From assembly GCF_900240845.1 (NCBI RefSeq), contig NZ_OERU01000001.1, forward strand, positions 62,001-126,000: a stretch of 64,000 nt of DNA, read 5' to 3'. The position numbers and the translations under genes are program-made. The stretch comes from Peptostreptococcus faecalis (GTDB taxonomy: Bacteria > Bacillota > Clostridia > Peptostreptococcales > Peptostreptococcaceae). The notes beneath the pieces were generated by a model, which did no database searches, had not been told where the DNA came from, and saw only the letters and a program-made list of their open reading frames with translations. This document shows, piece after piece, positions 55,967 through 64,000 of the stretch (within the stretch, counting starts at the first letter, position 1; every line of letters begins with the position of its first letter).

Positions 55967-56006
55967 TTCATTATATCATATTTTAAAAAAACTATGATAT
56001 AATGAA
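55967..56006. promoter_or_regulatory. Perfect 14-bp inverted repeat between divergent genes
   Basis: TTCATTATATCATA and TATGATATAATGAA are exact complements around a 12-base loop. The right arm contains TATAAT (55998-56003), a possible -10 for the downstream Gx transporter gene. No T-run follows immediately in either direction, so it is more likely an operator or cruciform than a terminator. Confidence 0.6.
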
Positions 56007-56045
56007 TATATCAAAACCTTAAAAATCGTAAGAAAGGAATTTATT

Positions 56046-56558
56046 ATGCAGTCGAAAAAGACTAAAAAATTAATTTTTCTAAGCTTGATGGTTACATACA
56101 GCTTAGTTTTATATATATTTGAAACACTTATTCCTAATCCTCTAATAGGATTTTTCCCTGGAGCAAAGCTAGGTTTGAGCAATATTATAACGTTGCTTTG
56201 CCTATTGAATTTAGGATTTAAAGATACTTTCAAAGTACTTACCGTCAGAATAATACTTTCGTCAATATTTGCTGGACCTGTATCATACCTTCTTTTTAGT
56301 ATTGCAGGAGGATATTTGAGTTTGATAGGAATGTATCTTGCCACAAAAACTAATTGGTTCTCATCTGTTGGCACTAGCATAGTTGGGGCTATAATGCATA
56401 ATATTGGTCAATTGCTGATGGCAAGCTTAATCGTTACTAATATTTCTATGGTTTCATATTTACCATTAATGCTAGGAGCTTCCATAGTTACTGGGACGTT
56501 TATAGGTATAGTAGTAAATTACGCTGAACCTATTCTTCAAAAGCAAAAATTTTATTGA
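56046..56558 (+). CDS. Gx transporter family membrane protein
   Basis: AGAAAGGAA precedes the ATG. The 170-residue protein has five hydrophobic segments and family features IFETLIPNPLIGFFPGAKLG, LSNIITLL and a G-rich IVGAIMHNIGQLL. The family (Hpre_diP_synt_I) was once annotated as heptaprenyl diphosphate synthase component I but is more like an ECF-type substrate-binding membrane protein. No partner is adjacent. Confidence 0.85.
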   Translation: MQSKKTKKLIFLSLMVTYSLVLYIFETLIPNPLIGFFPGAKLGLSNIITLLCLLNLGFKDTFKVLTVRIILSSIFAGPVSYLLFSIAGGYLSLIGMYLATKTNWFSSVGTSIVGAIMHNIGQLLMASLIVTNISMVSYLPLMLGASIVTGTFIGIVVNYAEPILQKQKFY

Positions 56559-56623
56559 TTATTTATAATTAAGCATAAATGAAAAAATATATAATTTTTA
56601 GAAAAAAAATTATATTACATAAT

Positions 56624-56670
56624 AAATAAACTGCCTAAATTAATTGTATTGTTAATTTAGGCAGTTTATT
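56624..56670 (+). terminator. Terminator of the Gx transporter gene
   Basis: AAATAAACTGCCTAAATTAA pairs with TTAATTTAGGCAGTTTATT around an 8-base loop. Confidence 0.87.
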
Positions 56671-56795
56671 TATTATCTTTATTTATCTATTTTTATTAAT
56701 TTTTTTATACTTGCTTATATTTTTCTTTTATATATGACTTTTATATTTACTTATATCTTTTGTATTTATTTATATACTACAACTGCGCTCTAATA

Positions 56796-57785
56796 TCAAT
56801 TTTTATCTTTTTGTATTGAAGTTATTATAGTGGATACTGCTGCAAATAAAATTCCTGAAATTGGCCAAATAATCCATGCACGACTGAATCCTTCTCCAAA
56901 AAATCCTATTACAAAAAATATTATAGTGGTAACTGGCCACCAAATGCTACCAATAATGTTCTTATTTTTTTCAACAGCTTTCTTTTCTCTAGAATATTCA
57001 TTTTCATTCAATATTGCATCACAAGCAGATTTTTTTGAATGAACAATTATTAATGTTGCAGTAGCAATCGCTACCATTACAAGCAGAATCACTACACCAA
57101 CCAATGCAATTTCTTCTTCCAATACCACATTATCTTCAAAAAGATTTGATAATATAACTACTACAGGACTCAATATATAAAGTGCTACTGAGATAATTGT
57201 AGCTTTCATAACTATAGGTCTCTGTTCATCTTGCATTATTTTAACTTCTCTTTCGGTATATGCGTTTACTATAATATTTTCTTTTTCTATAAATTCCCAT
57301 GAGTCAGTAATTGATCCCGCGTATACAAATAATCCAACAGCTATTGCCACAAACATAAGAAGTACAATTACTCCTAGAGTATCGGCTATATTACTTTCTA
57401 TAAAACTCGACAAACCAACTAGAGAGGCTGCTCCTAATATACACAGAGCCACTCCTATTCCAATGTATACTGATGCCTTTACTTTAGCGTATATGTATGA
57501 ATTTGCATCATCTAGTGATAATTCATATTCACGATTTTCAAATTTATCGCTATCTATACTATCATCTATATTTTTACCAATTCCTAGTTCATTTGCTATT
57601 TCTTCAATATTTCCAAATTCTGCTATTACTTCTCCTATAGCCTCATTTTCTGATTTTCCATTTCTTTTGAGTTCATTGTACTTTTCTTCCATGTTGACAT
57701 ACATTTCTTCTTTCAATCTTGTCAACTCAGGAGTATTTGGATACCCCGAAAAAGACATTTCTAAATAATTACGAATAACATCCAT
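56796..57785 (-). CDS. HAAS/permease-prefix domain membrane protein, PadR partner
   Basis: The 329-residue protein has an N-terminal soluble HAAS-type domain (about 1-70; MSFSGYPNTPELTRLKEEMY, IAEFGNIEEIANELGIG) followed by two blocks of two to three membrane helices with a variable loop between. Such proteins are normally encoded right after a PadR regulator and are linked to envelope signalling. It starts 8 bases after padR, so they form one operon. Confidence 0.82.
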   Translation of the reverse strand: MDVIRNYLEMSFSGYPNTPELTRLKEEMYVNMEEKYNELKRNGKSENEAIGEVIAEFGNIEEIANELGIGKNIDDSIDSDKFENREYELSLDDANSYIYAKVKASVYIGIGVALCILGAASLVGLSSFIESNIADTLGVIVLLMFVAIAVGLFVYAGSITDSWEFIEKENIIVNAYTEREVKIMQDEQRPIVMKATIISVALYILSPVVVILSNLFEDNVVLEEEIALVGVVILLVMVAIATATLIIVHSKKSACDAILNENEYSREKKAVEKNKNIIGSIWWPVTTIIFFVIGFFGEGFSRAWIIWPISGILFAAVSTIITSIQKDKN

Positions 57786-57793
57786 TATTATTT

Positions 57794-58111
57794 CTACTTT
57801 CTTATAAATTTTTCTACCACATCTTTAGTTACTTCCCACTCAATACATTTTTTTAGATAATAGGATCTTCCTTCATCTGTGATTCTATAATATGTTCTTC
57901 TGCTTTCATTTTCCTTCTTAAGCGAATATATAAAATTATTCTTTTCTAACCTAGTAAATGCGGAATACAACGTTGTTTCCTTTATAATATATTTTTCATT
58001 AGTTAGTGCTTTTATATTTTTTGAAATTTCATATCCATAAGAATCTTCATCTAGTAGCAAGAACAATATCATTATATCCGTGTATCCTCGTATCACATCA
58101 CTACTAATCAT
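57794..58111 (-). CDS. PadR family transcriptional regulator
   Basis: The 105-residue winged-helix protein begins RGYTDIMILFLLLDEDSYGY, has the wing ESRRTYYRITDEGRSYYLKK, and ends in a short dimerisation helix, as in small PadR-s1 members. It likely represses its own promoter, whose elements and paired TACTA...TAGTA boxes lie just upstream (58139-58191). GAAGGTGGG precedes the ATG. Confidence 0.9.
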   Translation of the reverse strand: MISSDVIRGYTDIMILFLLLDEDSYGYEISKNIKALTNEKYIIKETTLYSAFTRLEKNNFIYSLKKENESRRTYYRITDEGRSYYLKKCIEWEVTKDVVEKFIRK

Positions 58112-58138
58112 TTTCCCACCTTCTTCCTACGTCTAACA

Positions 58139-58191
58139 TACTATGTCTGTAGTAGTAATTTTACTATATCAGGCGTAGTAGTTTTTGTCAA
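58139..58191 (-). promoter_or_regulatory. padR promoter with two dyad operator boxes
   Basis: Minus strand: -35 TTGACA (58191-58186), 17-base spacer, -10 TATAGT (58168-58163). Two inverted TACTA...TAGTA boxes lie at 58162-58180, overlapping the -10, and 58139-58154, near the expected transcription start. Position and symmetry suit PadR autoregulation. Confidence 0.8.
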
Positions 58192-58308
58192 TATCAATTC
58201 ATATTTATTACTTTTTTATTTTATTTTAATTTCTCTATTATTTTTTTAAAAAAATTTTTAGTCGATGAATTTCAAATTATTTTTTTCTTTTGACATTTAG
58301 TCGCAAAA

Positions 58309-58342
58309 AAATAGAGCACGATTTTTTAAATCGCACTCTATT
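58309..58342 (-). terminator. Terminator of the cyclase gene
   Basis: AATAGAGCACGATTT faces AAATCG-ACTCTATT around a short loop, with a T7 run on the minus strand, 19 bases past the stop. Confidence 0.88.
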
Positions 58343-58360
58343 AAAATAAAGTATGTGGTT

Positions 58361-59095
58361 TTATTTTGGGCACAATGCAAAGCATCTTGCAGAGAATCCT
58401 ACTCCATCTGTAACATTCAAGAAAGTACAGAATATAATTGAACCTACTGGGGGACACTGATCAAGATTTCTAAGCAATTCAATTTGATATTTATCTTGTT
58501 CTAATAAATAATATTCTGCTGCAAATCCGTGCTCTTTTTGATCTTCTGGTGCATCTGTGTCAGAAGTCTCATGACCTATTGCTGTGATATTTCTTTCTTT
58601 AATTAAAAATTCAACAGCTTCTTTTTTCCAACCTGGATAATGTTTATTTCCTTGTTCATCCAAGTTATCTAGTGTTTCTGGATCTCTTTTTGACCAATCG
58701 CTTCTAAATGCTACAAATGCTTTTTCTGGTATTTTACCGTATTCTTTTTCCCATTCTAAAATGTCTTCTACAGTTAAAGCATAATCATTGTTTTCTTTTA
58801 CTACATCTGATTTATCAATTACACAAAGAGGTAGTACCATTTCTTCCAAAGGAATTTGGTCCATTGATCTTTTTCCTGGAACAAAGTGACAAGGTGCATC
58901 GATGTGAGTTCCATATTGTGTAATTACGTTGTACTTTTGAGCCTTGTAATTTTCTGTATCAAAATCAAATACAGTCTCAATTTCCATTTTGTCAAAACCT
59001 GACCAATGTGGTGTTTCTTCGTCAAATTTGTAAGACAAATCTACCCACTTACTGTTTTCCATGCATTCATTGTATACTTTCCATAAGTCTTTCAT
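58361..59095 (-). CDS. Cyclase family protein (KynB-like metal hydrolase)
   Basis: The 244-residue protein has the H-x-G-T-H-x-D-x-P-x-H pattern (ITQYGTHIDAPCHFVPG with H64, D66 and H70; the first His is replaced by Gln60) and a C-terminal HETSDTDA. The family includes kynurenine formamidase and isatin hydrolase, which open amide rings with a metal-bound water. No tryptophan catabolism genes are nearby, so the substrate is open. AGGAGGTAT precedes the ATG. Confidence 0.85.
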   Translation of the reverse strand: MKDLWKVYNECMENSKWVDLSYKFDEETPHWSGFDKMEIETVFDFDTENYKAQKYNVITQYGTHIDAPCHFVPGKRSMDQIPLEEMVLPLCVIDKSDVVKENNDYALTVEDILEWEKEYGKIPEKAFVAFRSDWSKRDPETLDNLDEQGNKHYPGWKKEAVEFLIKERNITAIGHETSDTDAPEDQKEHGFAAEYYLLEQDKYQIELLRNLDQCPPVGSIIFCTFLNVTDGVGFSARCFALCPK

Positions 59096-59160
59096 TTTTT
59101 ATACCTCCTCTGTATTTTTTATAAATATTATAACACTAAATTCACATCGTAATAATTTAA

Positions 59161-59205
59161 AAATCCATAATATATTAATATTTTTTTCTAATATATTATG
59201 GATTT
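59161..59205 (-). terminator. Terminator of htrA
   Basis: AAATCCATAATATATTA pairs over 17 bases with TAATATATTATGGATTT, 11 bases past the stop. Confidence 0.88.
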
Positions 59206-59215
59206 ATTTTCAAAT

Positions 59216-60286
59216 TTAAAATTTAACGTCTAGTGTTTTTTCTTTGCCGTCTCTTACAATTTCAATTTTTTCTGTACTTCCTTTTTTATATGAGTATAGC
59301 TTTTTAGTTATTTCACCCATATTTTTTATTTTAGTATCACCCATTTTAACAATTATATCGCCTTCTTTTAATCCTGCTTTTGAAGCTATAGAATTATCCT
59401 GAACCGCTCTAATTATTATTCCATCAGAAACACCTAAATCTTGTCCAGTGTACATTTTCAATGTCTGAACATCTATTCCTGTAATTCCAAGTACTACCTT
59501 TTCATAATCTCCTTCATCTATAACTTTTTGGACGATTAGCTTGGCAGTGTTTACTGGTATAGAAAATCCTAAGTTATCTGCATTTGCCTTCACAGTATTT
59601 ATTCCTATTACCTGTCCATCTTGATTTAGTAAAGGACCACCGCTATTTCCCGGATTTATACTCGCATCAGTCTGCAATAGACCAGACATATTACTTGTGC
59701 TTGTAGACACGTCTCTATCCAATCCGCTTATTATACCTTGTGTAACTGAAGACATCAATTGTGTTCCAAGTGGATTCCCAATTGCTATTACCACATCTCC
59801 TACTGTTACATCATCGCTATTACCAAGCTCAGCTGGTACAAGGCCTTTTTTATCAACTTTGACTATTGCTAGGTCAAGATTTTGGTCGTACCAAACAACT
59901 TTTCCTTTAGAAGTTTCTTTATCACTATAAATTACATTCACGTTTTTTGCTTTTCCGTCTGATACTACGTGTGAATTTGTAAGTATATAACCTCTCTTGT
60001 CAACTACAAAGCCAGTCCCTACACCTTGTTCAACTGTGCTGCTTTCAAAAAAACTATTACTAGATTCAGTCTCTGAAACAATTCCAACAACAGATGGGGA
60101 TGCTTTTTGAGCAACTGCTTGATATACGTTTTGACTCTTTGTACTTCCATCTGTAACTAATTTTACGCTACTCTGATCCGATGTAGTGCTAGATTTTTTT
60201 TGTACCAAACCTAGTACAATTCCACACCCAACCATAGAAGTAATAAGTGATACAACAACTACAATAATAAATGATTTTATTTTCAT
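59216..60286 (-). CDS. HtrA/DegP-family S1C serine protease
   Basis: The 356-residue protein has an N-terminal membrane anchor (residues 4-28), a trypsin-like domain with catalytic H106 (LTNSHVV), D138 (LDLAIVKV) and S215 (NPGNSGGPL), and one PDZ domain (about 265-350, AGLKEGDIIVKMGDTKI). It degrades misfolded exported proteins at the outer face of the membrane. Single-PDZ anchored architecture is normal for Firmicutes. It has its own terminator. Confidence 0.93.
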   Translation of the reverse strand: MKIKSFIIVVVVSLITSMVGCGIVLGLVQKKSSTTSDQSSVKLVTDGSTKSQNVYQAVAQKASPSVVGIVSETESSNSFFESSTVEQGVGTGFVVDKRGYILTNSHVVSDGKAKNVNVIYSDKETSKGKVVWYDQNLDLAIVKVDKKGLVPAELGNSDDVTVGDVVIAIGNPLGTQLMSSVTQGIISGLDRDVSTSTSNMSGLLQTDASINPGNSGGPLLNQDGQVIGINTVKANADNLGFSIPVNTAKLIVQKVIDEGDYEKVVLGITGIDVQTLKMYTGQDLGVSDGIIIRAVQDNSIASKAGLKEGDIIVKMGDTKIKNMGEITKKLYSYKKGSTEKIEIVRDGKEKTLDVKF

Positions 60287-60393
60287 AATATTCTCATCCC
60301 TTCATTAAATAATGTTTTAATTGAGTATATTATATATCTAGTTGCTTAATCAAAACTTAAAATATAGTTATAGTATAAAAACTTTATGCTATT

Positions 60394-61740
60394 TTATAAT
60401 CTAGCTTCCAATTCTGCTTTTTCAGCTTCAAATCCTGGTTTACCAAGTAGAGCAAACATATTTTTCTTATACGCTTCAACTCCTGGCTGATTAAATGGAT
60501 TAACACCTAGTATACAACCGTTTATAGCACAAGCTTTTTCAAAGAAATATACCATCTGTCCAAAGTTGTATTCATCTAATCTTTCAATGTTTAGTACTAA
60601 GTTTGGAACGTCTCCGTCAGTATGCGCTAAAAGTGTTCCTTCATAAGCTTTTTTATTTACAAAATCTACTGTTTTTCCAGTTAGATAGTTTAATCCATCT
60701 AAATCTTTTTCGTCTGCCTTTATTTCGATATCTCGTCTAGGCTTCTCAACATTTAAAATAGTTTCAAATATAAATCTTCTTCCCTCTTGAATGTATTGAC
60801 CCATAGAGTGAAGATCTGATGAGAAATTAACTGATGCTGGGAATATTCCTCTATTATCTTTTCCTTCACTTTCACCAAATAATTGCTTCCACCATTCAGC
60901 AAAATACTGAAGCTGTGGTTCATAGTTTACAAGTATTTCAGTTTCCTTACCTTTTCTTTGAAGTACTGTTCTAGCTATTGCATACTGGTAAGAGTCATTT
61001 GACGCTAAATCATCATTATTATATTCTTCCATAGCATCAAATGCACCCTTCATCATTGCATCAATATCAAATCCAGCAGCAGCAATCGGTAGTAATCCCA
61101 CAGCCGTAAGAACTGAGAATCTTCCTCCTACATTATCTGGAATTACAAATGTTTCATATCCCTCAGCTTCTGCTAAAGTTCTTAGTGCTCCCTTATCCTT
61201 GTCAGTTGTTGCATATATTCTTCTTGCAGCTTCTTCTTTTCCATATTTTTTTTCTAAGTCTTCTTTAAATATTCTAAATGCTAATGCAGGCTCTGTAGTT
61301 GTGCCTGATTTTGAAATTACATTTACAGAGTAATCTCTATCTCCTATTACATCAATTAAATCTAATATGTATGAAGAACTTATGTTGTTTCCTGCAAAAT
61401 ATACTTCTGGTGCATTTCTATCTTCTTTTTTCATATTGTTTTTAAATGCATTTCCAAACATATCAATAGCTGCTTTTGCCCCTAAGTAAGATCCACCGAT
61501 ACCTATTACTACAAGCACTTCTGAATCATCTTTAATCTTTTGAGCAGATTTTTTGATTCTATCAAATTCTTCTTTATCATAGTTAGCTGGTAAGTCCAAC
61601 CATCCAATGTAGTCATTTCCTAAAATTTCTCCATTGTGTAGTAAATCATGCGCTACACTTACAAATGGCTGCATTGCTTCAATTTCTCTTTTTTCAATAA
61701 ACTTCTCTGCCTTGCTATAATCAAATTTTAATTTTTTCAT
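60394..61740 (-). CDS. pgi: Glucose-6-phosphate isomerase
   Basis: The 448-residue protein is of the short Firmicute type, with [51 protein letters not shown] and a C-terminal [17 protein letters not shown]. It interconverts glucose-6-phosphate and fructose-6-phosphate in glycolysis. AGAGGTG lies before the ATG. No terminator is evident, and it appears monocistronic. Confidence 0.95.
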   Translation of the reverse strand: MKKLKFDYSKAEKFIEKREIEAMQPFVSVAHDLLHNGEILGNDYIGWLDLPANYDKEEFDRIKKSAQKIKDDSEVLVVIGIGGSYLGAKAAIDMFGNAFKNNMKKEDRNAPEVYFAGNNISSSYILDLIDVIGDRDYSVNVISKSGTTTEPALAFRIFKEDLEKKYGKEEAARRIYATTDKDKGALRTLAEAEGYETFVIPDNVGGRFSVLTAVGLLPIAAAGFDIDAMMKGAFDAMEEYNNDDLASNDSYQYAIARTVLQRKGKETEILVNYEPQLQYFAEWWKQLFGESEGKDNRGIFPASVNFSSDLHSMGQYIQEGRRFIFETILNVEKPRRDIEIKADEKDLDGLNYLTGKTVDFVNKKAYEGTLLAHTDGDVPNLVLNIERLDEYNFGQMVYFFEKACAINGCILGVNPFNQPGVEAYKKNMFALLGKPGFEAEKAELEARL

Positions 61741-61896
61741 TGTACACCTCTATATGACTTTTTTAATTTTACTTCATTAACTATATTATTATAAACACAG
61801 TAATTATTCAATTTTTTTAACAAAGTTTTTACTTTTCTATCTATTGATTTACTTTTCTGATTTATATAATTTTTTAGTTTTTTCTGCAGATTTTTT

Positions 61897-62016
61897 CTGA
61901 ACTATATTTTGTTATTGTTTTTTCTGAACTTTTATCTATATTCTGAACTATGCTTTGTTATTATTTTTTCTTAGCTTTTATCTACCTTCTGAACTATACT
62001 TTGTTATTATTTTTTC
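61897..62016. repeat. 46-bp tandem repeat overlapping a gene's 3' end
   Basis: A 28-base core (CTGAACTATRYTTTGTTATT + RTTTTTTC) occurs at 61897-61924, 61943-61970 and 61989-62016, each 46 bases apart, with similar TTTTATCTA linkers. The last copy forms the final codons of the COG2509 gene; the others lie beyond its stop. Confidence 0.9.
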
Positions 62017-63579
62017 CGCACACTTTATTCCGTCTACTGCTGCTGTTACTATACCTCCCGCATAGCCAGCTCCCTCTCCACAAGGAAATAAATTCTTGAT
62101 ATTCACTGATTCTAATGTGTCTCTATCTCTTTTAATTCTAACTGGAGCAGAGGATCTAGTTTCTATACCAGTCATTACTGCATCCCCCATAGAAAATCCT
62201 TTTAATTTTCCATTTAGTTTTACAAGACCTTCTTTTAATGAATCTATTACAAAATCAGGCAAGCAATCAGATATATCACACCACTTCACACCTGGCCTAT
62301 ATGAAGGAGTTACACTTCCTGCTTTTTCAGATGGTTTTCCATTTAGAAAATTCCCTACTAATTGAGCTGGTGCATTGTAGTTAGCTCCACCTTTTTTAAA
62401 TGCTAAAGACTCATATTTCCTTTGAAATTCAAGACCTGCAAGAGGATGTGGTGAGTCAAAATCTTTTGTTTCTACATTGACCAATAGACCACTATTAGCA
62501 TTTTCTTTATCTCTTGAATGCTCACTCATACCATTTGTAACTAACTCATTTTCACTGTTAGCTGATGCAATCACCATTCCACCTGGGCACATACAAAATG
62601 TATACACGCTTCTACCATTTGAAGTCTGAGCAGTCAATCTGTAATCTGCAGCTCCTAGCCTTTTATGATTATAAAACTTTCCGTACTGAGATTTATTTAT
62701 CATTTCCTGTGGATGCTCGATTCTGACTCCAATTGCAAAAGGTTTCTGTTCCATTTCAGCTCCGCATTCATATATCATTTTATACGTATCTCTTGCACTA
62801 TGACCTATCGCTAGAATCAAATGTTGGCAATCTATTCTTTTACTTTCATTTATTTCTATTGATGAAATCTCTCCATTTTTAACATCTATAGATGTTAGCT
62901 TTGAGTCAAAAAATACTTCTCCACCAAGTCTAATTATTTCTTTTCTTATATTTTTGACAACATCTTTTAAAATATCTGTACCTACATGAGGTTTGTGAGA
63001 ATATAATATGTCTTCAGGTGCCCCAAATTTCACAAACTCTGATAATACCTTTTCACACCTAATGTCTTTCATCCTTGTTGTCAGCTTTCCATCTGAAAAA
63101 GTTCCTGCTCCACCCTCTCCAAATTGCACATTAGATTTTGTATTTAATTTTCCTGACTTCCAAAAATTCTCTATATCTTCACTCCTAGTATCTACATCCA
63201 TCCCTCTTTCAATGAGAATCGGATTGTACCCTCTTTGAGCTAACAATAGAGTTGCAAAAAGACCGGCTGGACCAGAACCAACTATAACAGGTCTTTGTTT
63301 TATTTCTAAGTTACCCATTTCTACATCTTCATACTTATTTGAATCCAACTGAATACAGTCTTTAGGCTTAAACTTTAAGACTTTTTTTTCATTTTTCAAT
63401 TCTAAGTCTACTGTATAGACAAAACTTATTATACCCTTTTTTCTAGCATCTATTGACTCTTTATATATATTAAAGCTAATTACATCATCTTCATTTATTT
63501 TTAATTTTTTATATGTCTTTATTTTTACTAAATCAATAGAATCATCTATATCTATTTTTATATTTGAAACTCTTATCAT
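61978..63579 (-). CDS. FAD-dependent dehydrogenase, COG2509 family
   Basis: The 533-residue protein has an N-terminal alpha/beta domain (1-90), an FAD motif PVIVGSGPAGLFATLLLA near residue 95, NVQFGEGGAGTFSDGKL, and a C-terminal FPCGEGAGYAGGIVTAAVDG. The family is conserved in anaerobic Firmicutes and predicted to oxidise an unknown substrate. It is intact, but its last codons belong to a tandem repeat, so the C-terminal tail may vary among strains. Confidence 0.88.
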   Translation of the reverse strand: MIRVSNIKIDIDDSIDLVKIKTYKKLKINEDDVISFNIYKESIDARKKGIISFVYTVDLELKNEKKVLKFKPKDCIQLDSNKYEDVEMGNLEIKQRPVIVGSGPAGLFATLLLAQRGYNPILIERGMDVDTRSEDIENFWKSGKLNTKSNVQFGEGGAGTFSDGKLTTRMKDIRCEKVLSEFVKFGAPEDILYSHKPHVGTDILKDVVKNIRKEIIRLGGEVFFDSKLTSIDVKNGEISSIEINESKRIDCQHLILAIGHSARDTYKMIYECGAEMEQKPFAIGVRIEHPQEMINKSQYGKFYNHKRLGAADYRLTAQTSNGRSVYTFCMCPGGMVIASANSENELVTNGMSEHSRDKENANSGLLVNVETKDFDSPHPLAGLEFQRKYESLAFKKGGANYNAPAQLVGNFLNGKPSEKAGSVTPSYRPGVKWCDISDCLPDFVIDSLKEGLVKLNGKLKGFSMGDAVMTGIETRSSAPVRIKRDRDTLESVNIKNLFPCGEGAGYAGGIVTAAVDGIKCAEKIITKYSSEGR

Positions 63580-63619
63580 AGCGCGTGGAATTATCCGTCA
63601 CTTCCCTTCAAAAAAATAA

Positions 63620-63643
63620 AGGCTACTGAAATTTCAGTAGCCT
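63620..63643 (-). terminator. Terminator of the final gene
   Basis: AGGCTACTGAAA and TTTCAGTAGCCT form a perfect 24-base palindrome followed on the minus strand by TTTATTTTTTT. Confidence 0.88.
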
Positions 63644-63649
63644 AACTAA

Positions 63650-64000
63650 CTAATCGTTTGAGATCAATCCTCTTATTACTTTCATATTATTAAATATTTT
63701 TTCTATGAAATTTTCTGCAATCTCGTTATCAAGCAACTTTATCTCAAGATTTTTATCTCCATCAATATTTTTTTCTCTACAGTATTCATTAGCGATTTCA
63801 AGCATGCTTGCCTTGCCTTCTTCACTTAGTGAATAATCCTTATAATCTACTATTACATATTGTAATACTTCTTGTTCATCGTCTTTATTATACCCTATTT
63901 CAATATGATAAATAACTGCATACAAATTTTCCATAGTTTCTTCACCATTATAAACTGGTACTGCTGGATTTGACTTAACAAAATTTGTAGCTACTGGTAT
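63650..64000 (-). CDS. Conserved hypothetical protein, 5'-partial
   Basis: The frame is open to the window edge. An internal ATG at 63934 has no ribosome-binding site, and the 22 upstream codons (IPVATNFVKSNPAVPVYNGE...) look coding, so the real start lies outside. The visible part is acidic and alpha/beta in character (YAVIYHIEIGYNKDDEQEVL, YVIVDYKDYSLSEEGKASML). I do not recognise the family. Confidence 0.6.
   Translation of the reverse strand: MPVATNFVKSNPAVPVYNGEETMENLYAVIYHIEIGYNKDDEQEVLQYVIVDYKDYSLSEEGKASMLEIANEYCREKNIDGDKNLEIKLLDNEIAENFIEKIFNNMKVIRGLISND

Overview
The window is very AT-rich bacterial DNA (about 30% G+C by eye, not computed). Gene content points to an anaerobic low-G+C Firmicute of the Clostridia/Tissierellia type: purine-rich AAGGAGG ribosome-binding sites, a single-chain Fe-S L-serine dehydratase, meso-diaminopimelate dehydrogenase, a CWB2-anchored surface protein, a PadR/HAAS pair, CoA-disulfide reductase-rhodanese, oligoendopeptidase F and Hsp33. 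I do not name a species. I recognised no rRNA or tRNA gene.

Layout. 1-2 kb: the 3' part of a trehalose-6-phosphate hydrolase gene with an in-frame stop, facing its repressor treR. 2-9 kb: a redox/enone-type cluster (MBL-fold protein, Rieske oxygenase, acetoacetate-decarboxylase-like protein, Old Yellow Enzyme/FadH-type reductase, extended SDR). 9-16.5 kb: a secreted propeller-like protein, a frameshifted alanine symporter, YitT, Ddh, a CPBP protease, and an SPFH protein coupled to a ribbon-helix-helix protein. 16.9-21.4 kb: a 1,511-residue surface adhesin with seven 83-residue repeats and three CWB2 wall-anchoring repeats.

22.1-30.8 kb: a complete type I-C CRISPR-Cas locus read on the minus strand, cas3-cas5c-cas8c-cas7-cas4-cas1-cas2 followed by a nine-repeat array. 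cas7 is split by a one-base frameshift. cas8c carries an internal Shine-Dalgarno and TTG codon placed where the separately translated small subunit Cas11c would start.

31-45 kb: an accessory junkyard that mixes intact small genes (CPBP protease, S51 peptidase, WYL regulator, GIY-YIG nuclease, YitT, YdbC, DUF3795, CDP-alcohol transferase, DUF3788, GNAT) with many decayed ones (MGMT/Atl-like, YDG-like, VOC, secreted and membrane proteins, DUF5131, nucleotidyltransferase, DUF1697). It ends in a broken large serine recombinase abutting the 3' end of rlmD/rumA, a known target of such integrases, which suggests a degraded integrative element.

45-64 kb: ordinary chromosome, mostly minus strand: rlmD-rsuA-hslO-methyltransferase, serine dehydratase, a DapA-fold protein lacking the catalytic lysine, CoADR-rhodanese, pepF with an unlisted 49-residue membrane protein after it, a Gx transporter, padR with its membrane partner and a readable promoter, a cyclase, HtrA, Pgi and a COG2509 flavoprotein. 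Clean intrinsic terminators separate most units.

Two themes run through the window: one-base homopolymer indels plus TGG-to-stop changes that break otherwise recognisable genes, and short tandem repeats in intergenic DNA.
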